A DNA stretch of 64,000 bases from Nipponacmea schrenckii (Eukaryota > Mollusca > Gastropoda > Lottiidae): positions 35,408,602 through 35,472,601 of the forward strand of contig JAUJPP010000003.1 in NCBI GenBank assembly GCA_030562195.1, given 5' to 3'. Made by a program: the position numbers and the translations under genes. Each line of letters opens with the position of its first letter. The stretch's first letter is position 1. This document shows, in pieces, positions 9,701 through 20,400 of this stretch. Under the pieces are notes generated by a model. That model ran no database searches. It was given only the letters and a program-made list of their open reading frames with translations, and was not told the origin of the DNA.

Positions 9701-12700
9701 CAAAATAAAAAGAACAATATTATTGTACACTTCTCCTTTGTTTTATTTTGTACACAAAAAATCTATTGTTTCAAAATATAAGGAGTAGTATACATGTACC
9801 ATAAAATTGTGTTCTGTAATTTTATGTGATTTCTACCCTTAAATATTATATTGAAGTTTAAAATTTGTTTTCATTGTGTTTAGAGAGGAAACCCTATATT
9901 AAAACATATAAGAAATATCCCGTGGGAATATGGCAATATTATACCAGATTATGTTATGGGCCAAGCAACCTGTGCATTATTTTTGAGGTGAGAAAAAGTG
10001 TCAAGTTTGGATGGGATAATAAACTGGGACCCTGTGTGTTACAGTCTGGGCAGCTTAAAGAACCCTTCACAGTTCAATTTAAAAAAGTAGGCAATGCCAC
10101 TGTCCTAGTCAAAAATTCTCATTGCACACTGAAGAGCATTGCCCATTCTCATTAGCCCAGTTCTGTACAAAAAGTAAAAAAATTAAACTCCATTTACTCT
10201 TTTGTTTCTGAAATATCTTTAAGCATGAAAACCTTTGATATGCTAGTCAGCTTTTAGTAGTCTTCTAATTATAGAAATTCCTCTATTTTTCTGTCGGGTG
10301 GTATGTTACTCTTTTTCCAATAAAACCAGTAAAGAATTGGTTTTAGAGATGAAAATTTCTCTTTAAGGGAAATCATCTTAAAATGCGCTGACTTTCATCT
10401 CCTTGACCCACAGCTGATAATTCACATATCCTTTTTTGGGAGCTGCTGTGGCTCAGTGAGTTAGACGCTTGCTCGTTATCTGAAAGTCCAGTGTTCAATC
10501 CCATCAAAGGTTGAGATGATCCTTTGGATTTTTCAGCCCAATTTCCCATTGTCAGTGATGCAGGTCGACTGACATGGAGAAAGCCTCTAGTCGTTTGGAT
10601 TGGACAATAAACTGAGGCCCTTTGTGCTACAGGCTGTGCAGGTTAAAGACCCTTCGACAGTTGGAAATCGCAAAAAGAGTAGGCTAATGCGGCTGTACTG
10701 GCAAAATTTTCCTCATTGAACACTGCATGGCCCATAAGGTGTAGAAGAGTAGGACGTAAAACTTCATTCATTTCATTTTCATTTTTTGTTTTACTTACTA
10801 GAATCCCTAATCATAAGAAATAAGTTCCAATCTTCAAAAGTTATTGCCCTTGATATAATGAAATATCAATATTTTCAGTTTAAGATACCACCAACTGCAT
10901 CCGAATTATATTCATGATAGATTGAAAAGTTTGGGAAGAAGTTTTGATTTAAGGATTCTTTTAGTTCAAGTAGATTTAGTAAGTATGACTTCAGTGCTCA
11001 ATTGTCTTCACAAAGTCTAAAGCTTATTGATGTATTTGGTGATGGTGATGTCATTGTTTTAGTCAAATTTCATGACCTAAAGACACTATAACGGTGCAAT
11101 ATTTATAAATAAGATAACAATCAATTAAAGAATCTATTTGTATTTATGTTTTACTGCTATTTCTGTCAATAGGCAATCTTCTTATTCTTTATCGTTGTAT
11201 TTCAGTCTGATCCACATCATTTGCTCAAAGATTTATCTAAGATTTGTATATTGGCTGATTGTACATTAATGTTGGCCTTTACGTGAGTATGAACTTTTGT
11301 TATTTGCCTACTCAGCAATTACTTGAGTTCAATTTTCTTTTTCCAAATTTGTAACAACTCTGATTTGTATTTGTGAAATCAACAAGAATAATTACTTCTA
11401 TTTACAGCTGGTTCAAATAGAACAGTGAGACTTAATAATATAATAATAAACTCTTTATTTTTACAGAATATTGCTGCAGTGCATATCCCTTGCTAATTAC
11501 TTAATTAGTCAGTCATTTACAGCTGGTTCAAATAGAACAGTGAGACTTAATAATATAATAATAAACTCTTTATTTTTACAGAATATTGCTGCAGTGCATA
11601 TCCCTTGCTAATTACTTAATTGGTCAGTCATTTACAGCTGGGTCAAATAGAACAGTGAGACTTAATAATATAATAATAAACTCTTTATTTTTACAGAATA
11701 TTGCTGCAGTGCATATCCCTTGCTAATTACTTAATTGGTCAGTCATTTACAGCTGGGTCAAATAGAACAGTGAGACTTAATAACATAATAATAAACTCTT
11801 TATTTTACATAGGTAAGAATTTGGTCAGGCAGTGTGTATCCCTTGTTAATTGTGTTAATTGTTATCCCATGTACTTGTGTATTTTTAAAACAAATTGTAC
11901 GTGGAGTACTGTATATTTATTTTGTGGTCATGTACTTGATCGCCGGAACCTAGATCTGTCCATCTGATACACATGTACTTGTGTATTTTTAGTATTTTAG
12001 AGGAATTGTATATTGAGATATTATGTTTTTTTTTTTTTTTCCAATGTATTGCCCCATGGGCTGAATGTGAGACAGGACCATGCCCTTTGTGTATTGGGCC
12101 TTATTCTGACCCATGTAAAATAAAGAGTTTATTTATTATTTATTTATTATTTATTACTTAATTGGTCAGTCATTTACAGCTGAATCAACTGGAAAAGAAA
12201 CCCACTACCACCATTTTTTGTTGTAGCCGATCAAGTGATGTCATCTAAAGATTCCAACACTATAATCGACTTTATTAGTGTTTAGTTGATAATAGAGATA
12301 ATTATGTTCAATAATTCAGTTATTTCTTCATAGATAATCCATCTATTTATTTCCAGTGCAGAAGAAGCAGGAAGATATTTAGAAACTTACAAGATCTATG
12401 AAAATAAATCCCCGGAAGCTATCATGGAGAAGTCAGATAGTAACTTTATGACTAAGGTAAGGAACCAGATGAACTGGAAGGTTCTACAGGTTGTTATTTA
12501 TTTTAGTAAGACATATAGGAGTGAGTTTCTTGATCCTATGTAAAAAATAGACCAATGATTGGCCCATATGGCAATCTATTCTTTTTGAAGGTAATTTTAG
12601 ACTTTAAAAATTAACTGTTACATTTTAACCTTCAAATTTAAAAAAGTTAACCTAAGTTTTTTTTTGCTTACTGGTAGGTGTAATCAACAAACTGTATGGA

Positions 12701-15700
12701 TTTTAGCAAAATAAATGCCTTGTTGTAGAGAAACATGTCTCCTACATATTCTGAAGGTTTCTACCAAAAATATTGAGTATGTATGAGACCACCAAAACTA
12801 GGTCAACTGCATAATAAACAATTAGTACTCCCCATTTTTATACGCCCACATGGAAATGTGGACATATATAGTCGTCGCCCCTGTCCGTCCGTCGGTCCGT
12901 CCACATTTGTTGTATCCGCAATACAGGCTACAGTTTTTATCCGATTTAAATAGGTAAACATGTATATATTGATGATATCTCGGTCAAGTTTGAAAATGGA
13001 AATTATCCCATGAATGGTTTTTAAGTTATTGCCCTTGACTTGGTTTGCATCCACAATAGAGGCAACAGTTTTTATCCGATCTTAATGAAACTTGTTATAC
13101 ATGTATATATTGATGATATCTCAGTCAAGTTCGAAAATGGAAATTATCGAATGAACGGATTTTGAGGTATTTCTCTTGACCTAGTATAAAAATGTCAAAT
13201 TTGGGTTGTATCCATGATAGAGGCTTAAGTTTTTATCCATTTTATCCAATCTTAATGAAACTTGGTATGCATGTATAACTAAGGTCCTTTGTTCTTTAAG
13301 GATGGTTTTGAAAACAAAATTATGCTTACTGCCCCGTTAATTGAAGTCTTTGCTTGCAGCAAGTGTTAATATAACTCAGGTGCTTTGCTCCTTAAAGATG
13401 GTTTTGAAAACGAAAATTATGCATACTGCCACTTTAATTGAAGCAATGCAGCAAGTGTTAGTATAATTAAACTAAACCATTCTAAAGTGACTGAATGTAA
13501 AGATGCAGAGGACTCTATGATATCCCAGTATAATGTTGTTGTTTAATAAAATATATCATATTTGTGCTTTGTAGTTAACTGATTGTTTTACAACTGTCAA
13601 GTCAGTTAATAAAACTGATTGTAATACACTGATTTCATCATTTAAAGTGAGTTTCTTTTTACATTTCTTTCTTTTTTATTATCATATTTACATACAATAA
13701 AAAGATTGGCCTTGGGATACATATTCAGGAATTTCATTGAGTTTTTCTTTTAATATTATCTGAAGTTAACAGTTGTAAGGATAACCTTTTTATCACATGT
13801 TTGTTATTTATAAACAATATTCAGTTATTGAAATCTTCTCTAATAGCTTATGTATGAATTATAGACAGCTGAAATCTTATCACAAACTTAAACCCTATTT
13901 CATTAAACTTTCTTTTCAAGTGATACTGTGTCTTAGAATGGACATAAAGGTTCTCAAGAGTGGTCAATATGTCTATATATTCATTAGTGAACTTACCTGG
14001 TGTCATAAAGTAACAGATTTCATGTAAAATGTGGAAAACCCGCAAAACTGAGTTAAAAATTGAAAAATACTTCAGCAATCTATTAAGTGTTTTTCAATAA
14101 TCAATTGCATTTTTATACTCTCACATGAAATGTGGAGCTATTGTCGTCACCCATGTTGTAAACACTCTACAAGGCCCAATTCCATATACGAAGCTTGCTG
14201 AAATAGTTAATCACCACCCAAGGATGAACTGTATTGAAAATGAAAAATATCAAAAAAATATTGAGAATGAATTATTGCCCTTGTTCTTTGAAACATGTTA
14301 GACTTTTGGCTCCTAAACACTCTACAAGGCACAATTCTTCACTGATTTTGACAAAACTTGTTGACATTGCTAGTTACCACCCAAGGGTGGACCCTATTGA
14401 TAAGCGAAAAAAAAAAAAGAATATTTACTTCGTTATTGCCTTGTTTGAAGACAGATTTTAATGAAATATTGTACATTTATCGTTCCAGAAAAGAAGTGTA
14501 TGACTGAAGGTTGAATATTTCATTTTGGTGATTGTTAAATTCAATTCTGCCAGTGGGCTTTTATTACCTTGCCTGTTATCAAGCTATCTTTATGGATAAT
14601 ATATAATAAGTTTTATGGGATTTATTGGATTATATAAGGAATCTGTTCTGTTATTTATGGCAGCAGGTTGATCTACTGATGAATATATACTCTTTTTGGC
14701 CAAATTTAAATTTTATGTTCATTCTTAGATGCAGTATTCCTTTAAAGAACAATCAATTATATGAATGTTTAAGTATTGGTTCCATTGCCTTCCATGTTCA
14801 AGAAATAAGACTTACACAAAAATGTTATGCACGCTGTGTGGTAGTAATTGATCTGATGAAAATCACTATTGTGAGAGGTTTTAATAACATGTAAAGTACA
14901 ATAAATCATATTATTATACTAAGCCAAATACTCAAGAATTAAACCAAATTAGAATACAAAAATTGAATTAAGTGGAGTTTTACATTGATTTTTCAAGAAC
15001 TAAAGGACTAATGAAGACAGGAAATGCCACGCAATGTGCAATGAAACATAGGACCTTAAAAAGATTTTGCCAGGATTGAAACTTGGACCTTCAGGTTAGC
15101 TAAGCAAGCATCTGAATCACCGAGCCATCACAACAGTGTATGGAGCTTAGTGATTTTATTGTTTAGAATAATACTAGAAATTGTTATAAAATAATTGATT
15201 TTTACAGACTATAGAAAATATTATGAATGCTGATAAAGAAGATTTAGGATTATGTCCAGGATTTGGACCACAGAAGGTATATTTTATCATACATTCATGA
15301 ATTTTAAAACAATAGTCATCTAAATATTGCTTTGTACAATTTAAATCCATTGACCTGATTTGATTGGATGAAAATATCTAGTTTCTATTTTGAATCATAT
15401 ATCTTATGGAAGTCAAATTTAAGATTCTTATATTACCTTTGTCTCAAAGAACCTTGGTCTCAATGAACCTTGGTCTCAATGAACCTTGGTCTCAAAGAAC
15501 CTTGGTCTCAAAAAACCTTGGCCTCAAAGAACCTTGGTCTCAAAAAAACATTGTCTCAAAGAAGTTATTAGGTTAAAGGAATTAGGTTTGATTTGTACAA
15601 TGACTGTTAAAGTGAAATTTTCATTTAGAGCAAAGGTATTTTTACTCATCTTGGTCTGAATCATAGCCTTAATAGAAGCGTTATAGACTAAATCTCTCTT

Positions 15701-17345
15701 ACATTTAAACAGCATATATGTCCAATAACTACCTGAATATAAAATGTGTTGATGATTTGTTTCTGACCTGGATGATCACAAATATCTTCAGCTGGACTAC
15801 AGTTTATATTTTCTCTTCAGGCTAAAAGATTATATGATGTCTTACATGAACCTTTTATTAAATATAAAAAACAACACTCCAACAGACAAAACTTTGATAC
15901 TGGTAGGTATTCTTATTATGTTCAGGTTAATGGTCGAAAGTTTGTCAACAAGTCTAATAATGAGGTTAGTACTCAGACCTTTGTTCAACGGTCATTATTA
16001 GACACATTGCCAAACCTGGGACCCATTATCCAACTTAAAATACAGATTAATAAAAACAGCTCACTGTAAATTCACTTGAGTTTTGTTTACAAATTTCTAT
16101 TTCTTTGCACCTTGTCATAAGTGTATTTGGTAAAAGGTGCTGTAAACTTTAAGATACAATGGCCTTTTGATAATTATTCTCATAACAGTGATAATAAGTT
16201 ATTGAAGGCATCTCAAGAGGTTGAAAAATATAAAACATACTCATATTTTGAGTGCTGTTGAAGATTCTTGCAGCAGTTGGCCTATCATACACTTTTCTTT
16301 TAAAAAGAATGAGAAGATAAATTTTATAGTCTAATGTTATTGACAAAAAGCCAAGCGTCTAATATTTGAGTCCATTATTGATCTCAATACTGGACTCCTA
16401 GCTTGTTGTCAATAACATAAATCTCTAAAATGGGGAGTAGACTGACAATTACTGATATTAAAAAAAAAATCAACTTGGGTGATTACAAAGACTCACACAT
16501 GTTTGCTCAAAATCCATCAAGAAACCAGCTCTCTATTGTGTCGAACAACAATTGTAGATGGACAGACAGATGAAAAGACAGACAGGGGCAACAACTATAT
16601 ACGACCACATTAATGTGTACAATTAAACTATTTATAGTTGTTTTAAACACTATTTATTTTATTTATACAATACATGATATAGTTAGAAATTCTGATGACC
16701 CATTCGGAAAAAAGCCGAGCTTGTATAAATCTGTCTCAGTTGTATTCATAATAAAACATTGAGAGTAATGAAATGAAAATAATACAATAAAAATATAATC
16801 TAAATAATGAAATAGGAATCAAAATAATTTAATGTAAGAATGTTCAATTATATCCGTGTTCCTTCAGAAAAAGTAAAAAAAAAAAAATACTATATGTAAA
16901 TATGAACATCGTTGAACATATGAACATCGTTGAACATCTAAACCAGTTATGAAGAAGATAATGGTGATCTCCAATTAAAATAAGCTGGATTCTCAATTCA
17001 GTTAAAAAAAACTGTCATATATAAAACCATTATTAAGTTCCAATATTTCCCTCTAATATAATAGAGCTTCCTCAGGATGGAATGTATTTAGTCACATTAA
17101 TTTGTGGGCGTATAAAAACACTGTCATATATAAAACCATTTTTGTTCCAATATTTCCCTCTAATATAATAGAGCTTCCTCAGGATGGAATGTATTTAGTC
17201 ACATTAATTTGTTGGAATATAATAACTTAATGAAAGTTATTCATAAGTATCACTGGGCTGTAAAAATATAATAAATATTATGTTGACATGTTATATTGCT
17301 GTCTTTTCAGACCAGAAAGAGAGTTCTTCGTCCACAGTAACTTGA
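6793..17345 (+). CDS. ERCC1: ERCC1, DNA excision repair protein, 11 coding exons
   Basis: Exons: 6793-6859, 7604-7823, 9386-9446, 9884-9987, 10879-10978, 11206-11282, 12357-12456, 13575-13646, 15208-15276, 15821-15902, 17311-17345; together 987 nt, 328 aa plus stop (human 297). Phases agree throughout if exon 2 starts at 7604; the stronger-looking acceptor at 7596/7597 would break frame with exon 1. Exon 1 gives [14 protein letters not shown], like the KKFVIP start of other ERCC1s. Residues 23-95 are a polar, poorly conserved linker. The central domain (about 107-230; [41 protein letters not shown]) binds XPA and ssDNA in the family and lacks the ERKxxxD nuclease motif, as expected. The tandem helix-hairpin-helix (about 245-305; [20 protein letters not shown]) dimerises with XPF. 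The heterodimer makes the 5' incision in nucleotide-excision repair and acts in crosslink repair, in the nucleus. The last exon encodes only 11 residues ([11 protein letters not shown]). Confidence 0.95.
7938..8985. mobile_element. non-autonomous hAT-like DNA transposon (copy 1), ERCC1 intron 2
   Basis: Termini are perfect inverted repeats beginning TAGTGCTCACACGAATA and ending in its complement. The element is flanked by the 8-bp direct repeat CTGTTTAC (7930-7937 and 8986-8993). An 8-bp target duplication with TAGTG/CAGTG-type ends is the hAT hallmark. The 1048-bp interior has no transposase frame. It is homologous over most of its length to 45041-46033. Confidence 0.93.
9999..10190 (+). mobile_element. 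SINE 3' half, ERCC1 intron 4
   Basis: It begins within about 12 bases of the exon 4 donor and matches the 3' half of the SINE at 10438-10790 (GGATGGGATAATAAACTGGGACCCTGTGTG, shown here only in part as GATAATAAACTGGGACCC). The tRNA-like head is missing. Confidence 0.6.
10438..10790 (+). mobile_element. tRNA-derived SINE, ERCC1 intron 4
   Basis: The head has an A-box-like TGGCTCAGTGAGTTAGACGC and a B-box-like GTGTTCAATCCC about 30 bases on, as in pol III internal promoters of tRNA-derived SINEs. A unique body follows (containing GGACAATAAACTGAGGCCC), then a CATT-rich tail (TTCATTCATTTCATTTTC). Related fragments occur at 9999-10190, 15000-15140 (minus), 23945-24066, 29342-29465 and about 46880-47080. 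Confidence 0.78.
11402..11815 (+). repeat. 115-bp tandem repeat, about 3.6 units, ERCC1 intron 6
   Basis: AGCTGG/GTTCAAATAGAAC recurs at 11406, 11521, 11636 and 11751, exactly 115 bases apart with few differences. Each of the first units contains TTTATTTTTACAGAATATTG, a polypyrimidine tract plus AG resembling a splice acceptor. The last unit decays after 11805. One more stray unit end is at about 12160-12180. Confidence 0.9.
12040..12160 (+). mobile_element. probable retroelement 3' end with TTAT-rich tail
   Basis: A short GC-richer block (GCCCCATGGGCTGAATGTG, then TTGGGCCTTATTCTGACCCA) is followed by AATAAAGAG and a (TTAT)n tail. This is typical of the 3' terminus of a LINE or SINE on the plus strand. 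The family is not identified. Confidence 0.5.
12836..13290 (+). repeat. pearl/Helentron-like element, 161-bp core type, ERCC1 intron 7
   Basis: Starts TTTTTATACGCCCACATGGA with a short hairpin (CCACATGGAAATGTGG) and CCGTCCGTCGGTCCGTCC, then two and a partial core monomers (ACAGTTTTTATCCGAT, CTCGGTCAAGTT). The downstream terminus is not seen. A duplicated 105-bp block (AAGATGGTTTTGAAAACGAA and relative) follows at 13295-13465. Confidence 0.75.
13918..14754. mobile_element. MITE with TIRs, carrying a nested pearl-like element, ERCC1 intron 8
   Basis: Left end GATACTGTGTCTTAGAATG and right end CATTCTTAGATGCAGTATTC are imperfect inverted repeats. The interior phrase AGTGAACTTACCTGGTG and a later CTCTTTTTGGCCAAA are shared in the same order with 41295-41572, which has the same ends. 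In this copy a pearl-like segment (about 14112-14600, starting TTTTTATACTCTCACATG and ending near GCCAGTGGGC...TTGCC...AAGCTATCTTT) sits inside. 55715-55770 looks like the two ends joined. Confidence 0.65.
15000..15140 (-). mobile_element. tRNA-derived SINE, minus strand, ERCC1 intron 8
   Basis: Read on the minus strand, it shows an A-box-like TGGCTCGGTGATTCAGATGC and a B-box-like AGTTTCAATCCTGG. The body, up to about 15000, resembles the 10438 SINE. Confidence 0.6.
15437..15557 (+). repeat. 16-bp minisatellite, ERCC1 intron 9
   Basis: About seven tandem units of AACCTTGGTCTCAATG and close variants (CAAAG, CAAAA ends). The flanking sequence is not repetitive. Confidence 0.93.
15927..16028. 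mobile_element. small TTAA-type MITE, copy 1, ERCC1 intron 10
   Basis: Begins 24 bases after the exon 10 donor. Left end TTAATGGTCGAAAGTTTGTC and a diverged complementary right end (TTGCCAAACCTGGGACCCAT). It matches 17715-17802, whose ends are nearly perfect. Confidence 0.6.
16460..16900 (-). repeat. pearl-like fragment and a retroelement 3' end, ERCC1 intron 10
   Basis: 16460-16620 reads, on the minus strand, as a diverged pearl-like 5' end (GACAGACAGGGGCAACAACT then ATACGACCACATTAATGTG). 16640-16880 has the look of a minus-strand LINE 3' UTR (TTTATTTTATTTATACAATA, CGGAAAAAAGCCGAGCTTG). Confidence 0.45.
17005..17218 (+). repeat. tandem duplication, about 108 bp x 2, ERCC1 intron 10
   Basis: ACTGTCATATATAAAACCAT ... 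GTCACATTAATTTGTGGGCG appears twice in succession, ending about 17103 and 17213, nearly identical. It lies directly upstream of the last ERCC1 exon. Confidence 0.85.
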
Positions 17346-17714
17346 GATTAGATGAGTAAGCAGTATCATGATTGTCTGTGATGAGAGTGCAATCGGTTCC
17401 TGGAGAAAATTTATAGTTTTGATATTTCCAATGACTTGAGGAACTAGTATAATAAAATATAAAAACATACTTATTTAAAATGGGTATTTTTTTATGTATA
17501 TATTTTAGTTTTATATAGGTCAATGTTCAAGGAATTTTACTTCTATGAATGAAAAAAAACAACATTTAAACTCCTTTTATTTAACTAATAAGAGTGTATA
17601 ATCATCATTGGACTTAACACTAGTAACTAACAATACAGAATAATGCAATAAATCCATTAAAAAAAAGAGAAATTTATTTTTGTTAGCATTTTCCATAATT
17701 TATTTATATTGGTT
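17346..17714 (+). other. presumed ERCC1 3' UTR and terminator region
   Basis: The stretch after the ERCC1 stop is AT-rich; AATAAAAT at about 17450 and AATAAATC at about 17647 are possible poly(A) signals. A minus-strand frame of 81 codons here (17278-17523) overlaps the last exon and has no recognisable similarity. Confidence 0.4.
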
Positions 17715-17802
17715 AATGGTTGAAAGTTTGTCAATACGGTAACTCTAATAAAGTTTGAGTACTAAAGTTATTACTACACATTGACAAACTTGCGACCATT
17801 AA
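17715..17802. mobile_element. small TTAA-type MITE, copy 2
   Basis: An 88-bp element with about 23-bp near-perfect inverted ends (TTAATGGTTGAAAGTTTGTC and complement) that begin and end in TTAA. That is the target site of piggyBac-like transposases. No coding capacity. Confidence 0.75.
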
Positions 17803-17837
17803 GATAAATTTTAATAAATGTATCGATGAATCTGGTT

Positions 17838-19230
17838 TAAACAATATTTATTTCATTAAACAATATCAATTTCTATATACAGGATTTACAGTAGTCAATA
17901 CTGAAACAAGCTTGGAGCTTATTCTAATCTGCCTCGACTATAATATATATACAATAGATGAATGAATGAATAAATGAATGGATAAATGAAATAGTAAATC
18001 AATCAGTGGTATGATGGTCGTTCTAAACAAGTTAAAATAAAGATAACAGTCAATGTGTGTGATGTATATATCACGTAATGGGGTCAAAACGTTTGGTTGA
18101 AGAAATGAAGTTATGTACAGTTTGGAATATATTAACGTTAATTTGGAAGGATAGAGAGGGAATGCCGTGTAAGAGAGCTGATATAGAATTGTGGTGTTGA
18201 GGTAGAAGGTCAATAGTTGATGAACGATGAGAAGAAAAGTTTCTACAGAAAAGAAGGAAATGCTCGCTGTCTTCAAATAAGTGGCCACATGAGCAGGATG
18301 GATTATCAGAAATGTGCATTAAGAATTTGTGAGCATTAAGAGATGATTTGGAATGTCGTAATCTGGTGTGGACGATCTGCAGGGAGCGTTCACCAAAGTA
18401 AAAATATGAAGGAACGTCTGATATTGGGTATAATTTAGATATTTTGTTTTTGAAGATACTTAAGGAGGTAGAGTTGCATACGGAAGATGATAGACTGTTC
18501 CAGGATAATACAGAAGAAGGTAAAAATGATGATTTATAAGATTCTGTCTTACAAGATATGGTACGAAGCTGATCTGAATTTCTAACGGAATATGGATTCA
18601 AAATAGACGTTTCTGGTGGAACCAGAATACTCAGATATTGAGGTGTTAACCTTTTAGCCATCTTGTAAAATAAAACTAATTTATGAAAAGATCTGCGGTC
18701 GTGCAAAGTAGTGAACCCGGATTCTTTGTATAAAACTATATGAGACGTGCCACGTACGAGACCTGTAATTGTGCGTATTGCATCTAAATGTAACTTTTCA
18801 AGCTTGTTGGAATCGAATTGAGAACAGTTTGACCAGAGTACGTCTGCGTAATCAAAAATGGGTAAAATGAATTGTTTGTATAGAGTTTCTAGTGATTTCC
18901 TTGAGAGTCTATATTTGAGGCTTCGAAGACAATCAATCATTTTAGAAGATTTCGATACAATATAATTTATATGCGCATTCCAAAAACAATCTTTATTAAA
19001 AATAACTCCCAAGTGTTTGTGAGAATCAGAATCAGTTAAAATAGTTCCATTAAAATTAAGGGCAAAAACAGAAGGGGTTATCTTTCTCGAAAAAGTTATA
19101 CATGTTGTTTTGTCGGGATTAAAAGTCACTTTCCATTTTCTTGACCAATCAAAAATAGTTTGAATATCTTCATTAAGCGTTTGACATGAATCTATGATAT
19201 CAGTAAAGTTATTTCCATGAATTTTGTCCT
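17838..19230 (-). mobile_element. non-LTR retrotransposon (LINE) 3' half
   Basis: A 5'-truncated LINE on the minus strand. The coding part is 18071-19216 or slightly beyond, followed by a 3' UTR with AATAAATATTG near 17838-17850. The truncation point lies at or just after the YADD motif: the residues DKIHGNNFTDI look like a damaged continuation of a typical ADDTK stretch. No target duplication was identified. Confidence 0.8.
18071..19216 (-). pseudogene. LINE RT thumb and C-terminal domain
   Basis: About 382 codons remain open. They include the post-palm sequence LNEDIQTIFDWSRKWKVTFN, the PDKT segment and HLGVIFNKD, all typical of CR1/jockey-type RTs downstream of the catalytic YADD. A C-terminal cysteine-histidine cluster (CSCGHLFEDSEHFLLFC) is shared by that group. 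The palm catalytic motifs and the endonuclease are missing, so the piece is inactive. The open frame continues to 19300 into unrelated sequence. Confidence 0.85.
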
Positions 19231-19738
19231 GCAGCATGAATTGGAGAAATACATACAATTCAATCTGAAGTAGGGCTGTGTATTGCAGCTGGAAATACAT
19301 TTCCCTATATTACAATACACATTGCAAAATATTGCAAACTGTCATTGAGTTGATATTTCACCTTTATTTTCAAATTTGTTAGTAAATTAGGATCTGTTAT
19401 TACAACTTAATGAGAGTGACAAAAGCATTATAGTTTCAATCAGTATTAATTTTTCAGCAGATATCATGCTGTACATAATTCGAAAAAGTTTTTGATTGCC
19501 GTAAAAATTACAACAATTCGCAATCATGGTCTGGAATGCAAAAAGTGAAAGTTGGGTAAAAATATTGTCAATATCGATACGCACAGTATGGTATCGATAT
19601 ATTGCTTCCAAGTGTACCGTATCGCAATATATCAATACATCGATTATTTAAGGTTTCTATCCAGGGTATCTAGCTAAAACGGTAACAAACAGATATTGTG
19701 GCTAAAACACTAAAGAAAAAAATCCCTATATTTATCGC
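19231..19738. other. intergenic, nothing certain
   Basis: AT-rich. It contains ATCGATA-rich phrases (TATCGATATATTGC, CAATATATCAATACATCG at 19590-19640) that may be a remnant of a DNA-transposon interior. No gene seen. Confidence 0.35.
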
Positions 19739-20400
19739 AATAATATTAACTCAAAATCAGTGATTGAAAACAACTCAAAGAATTTATGCCTATTGATCAA
19801 AGTAATATACTGACATAACAAGCTAACAGAACTCCTGTCAATTATCATAATTGGTAATCACAATTGTTAATTATAAGTATTCTACCAACATACCAAGCTA
19901 ACAGACTCTTCCCAGTTAAGTATATATAATGATCTAAAATTTATATTATCCTATTTTATTTGAAATATTCAAAATGGCACTGTGTTTTTCATGTAATGAA
20001 GAAGTTAGACTGCATCAAGAGGCCCTTCAATGTGAAGGATGCTAACATTGATCAATTAAATTCCGCATATAATACCATTCCTGAAGTAAATAGCCTGTTT
20101 GAGTAAATCAGATCAACATGGTTTGAAAGTAATGTATGGTCTATATTCTGTATTCAGAAACGTACCAAAAGTACCTCTTTGTGAAATTGCTCCATGAAGA
20201 GGCCCTTGAGGGTGAATGAGAAATTGATATCTGAGAAATAAGTCGGTCACTGGCGGTTGAAAGGGTACAAGAGCCTTTTTGTCAGACATTTTTAGCATAT
20301 GAGGCGAGAATGAAGCCAGTGACAGAACAATTGACAATTGTTAAAAGACAATATATAAAAAATATTAAAGAATTCTACAAAATATTTTATTTTATTGTTT
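19739..20400. repeat. segmental-duplication flank, copy B
   Basis: Nearly identical to 27226-27905 over its whole length (isolated substitutions only), and homologous from about 20060 onward to 1-350. It sits 3' of zinc-finger gene B. The plus-strand frame open in copy C has a TAA here at 20105. Confidence 0.85.

Noticed and set aside
10440..10510. Possible tRNA gene
   Set aside because: A- and B-box-like motifs are present but there is no cloverleaf with acceptor stem, and a SINE body follows.
15903..16071. Readthrough C-terminus of ERCC1 exon 10
   Set aside because: It would be encoded by a MITE; a GTAGGT donor and an in-phase downstream exon at 17311 explain the gene better.
20113..20337. 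Minus-strand frame (ALVPFQPPVTDLFLRYQF) present in flanks B and C
   Set aside because: Copy A carries an indel of about 5 bases inside it, so the frame is not maintained among the copies, and no similarity is recognised.
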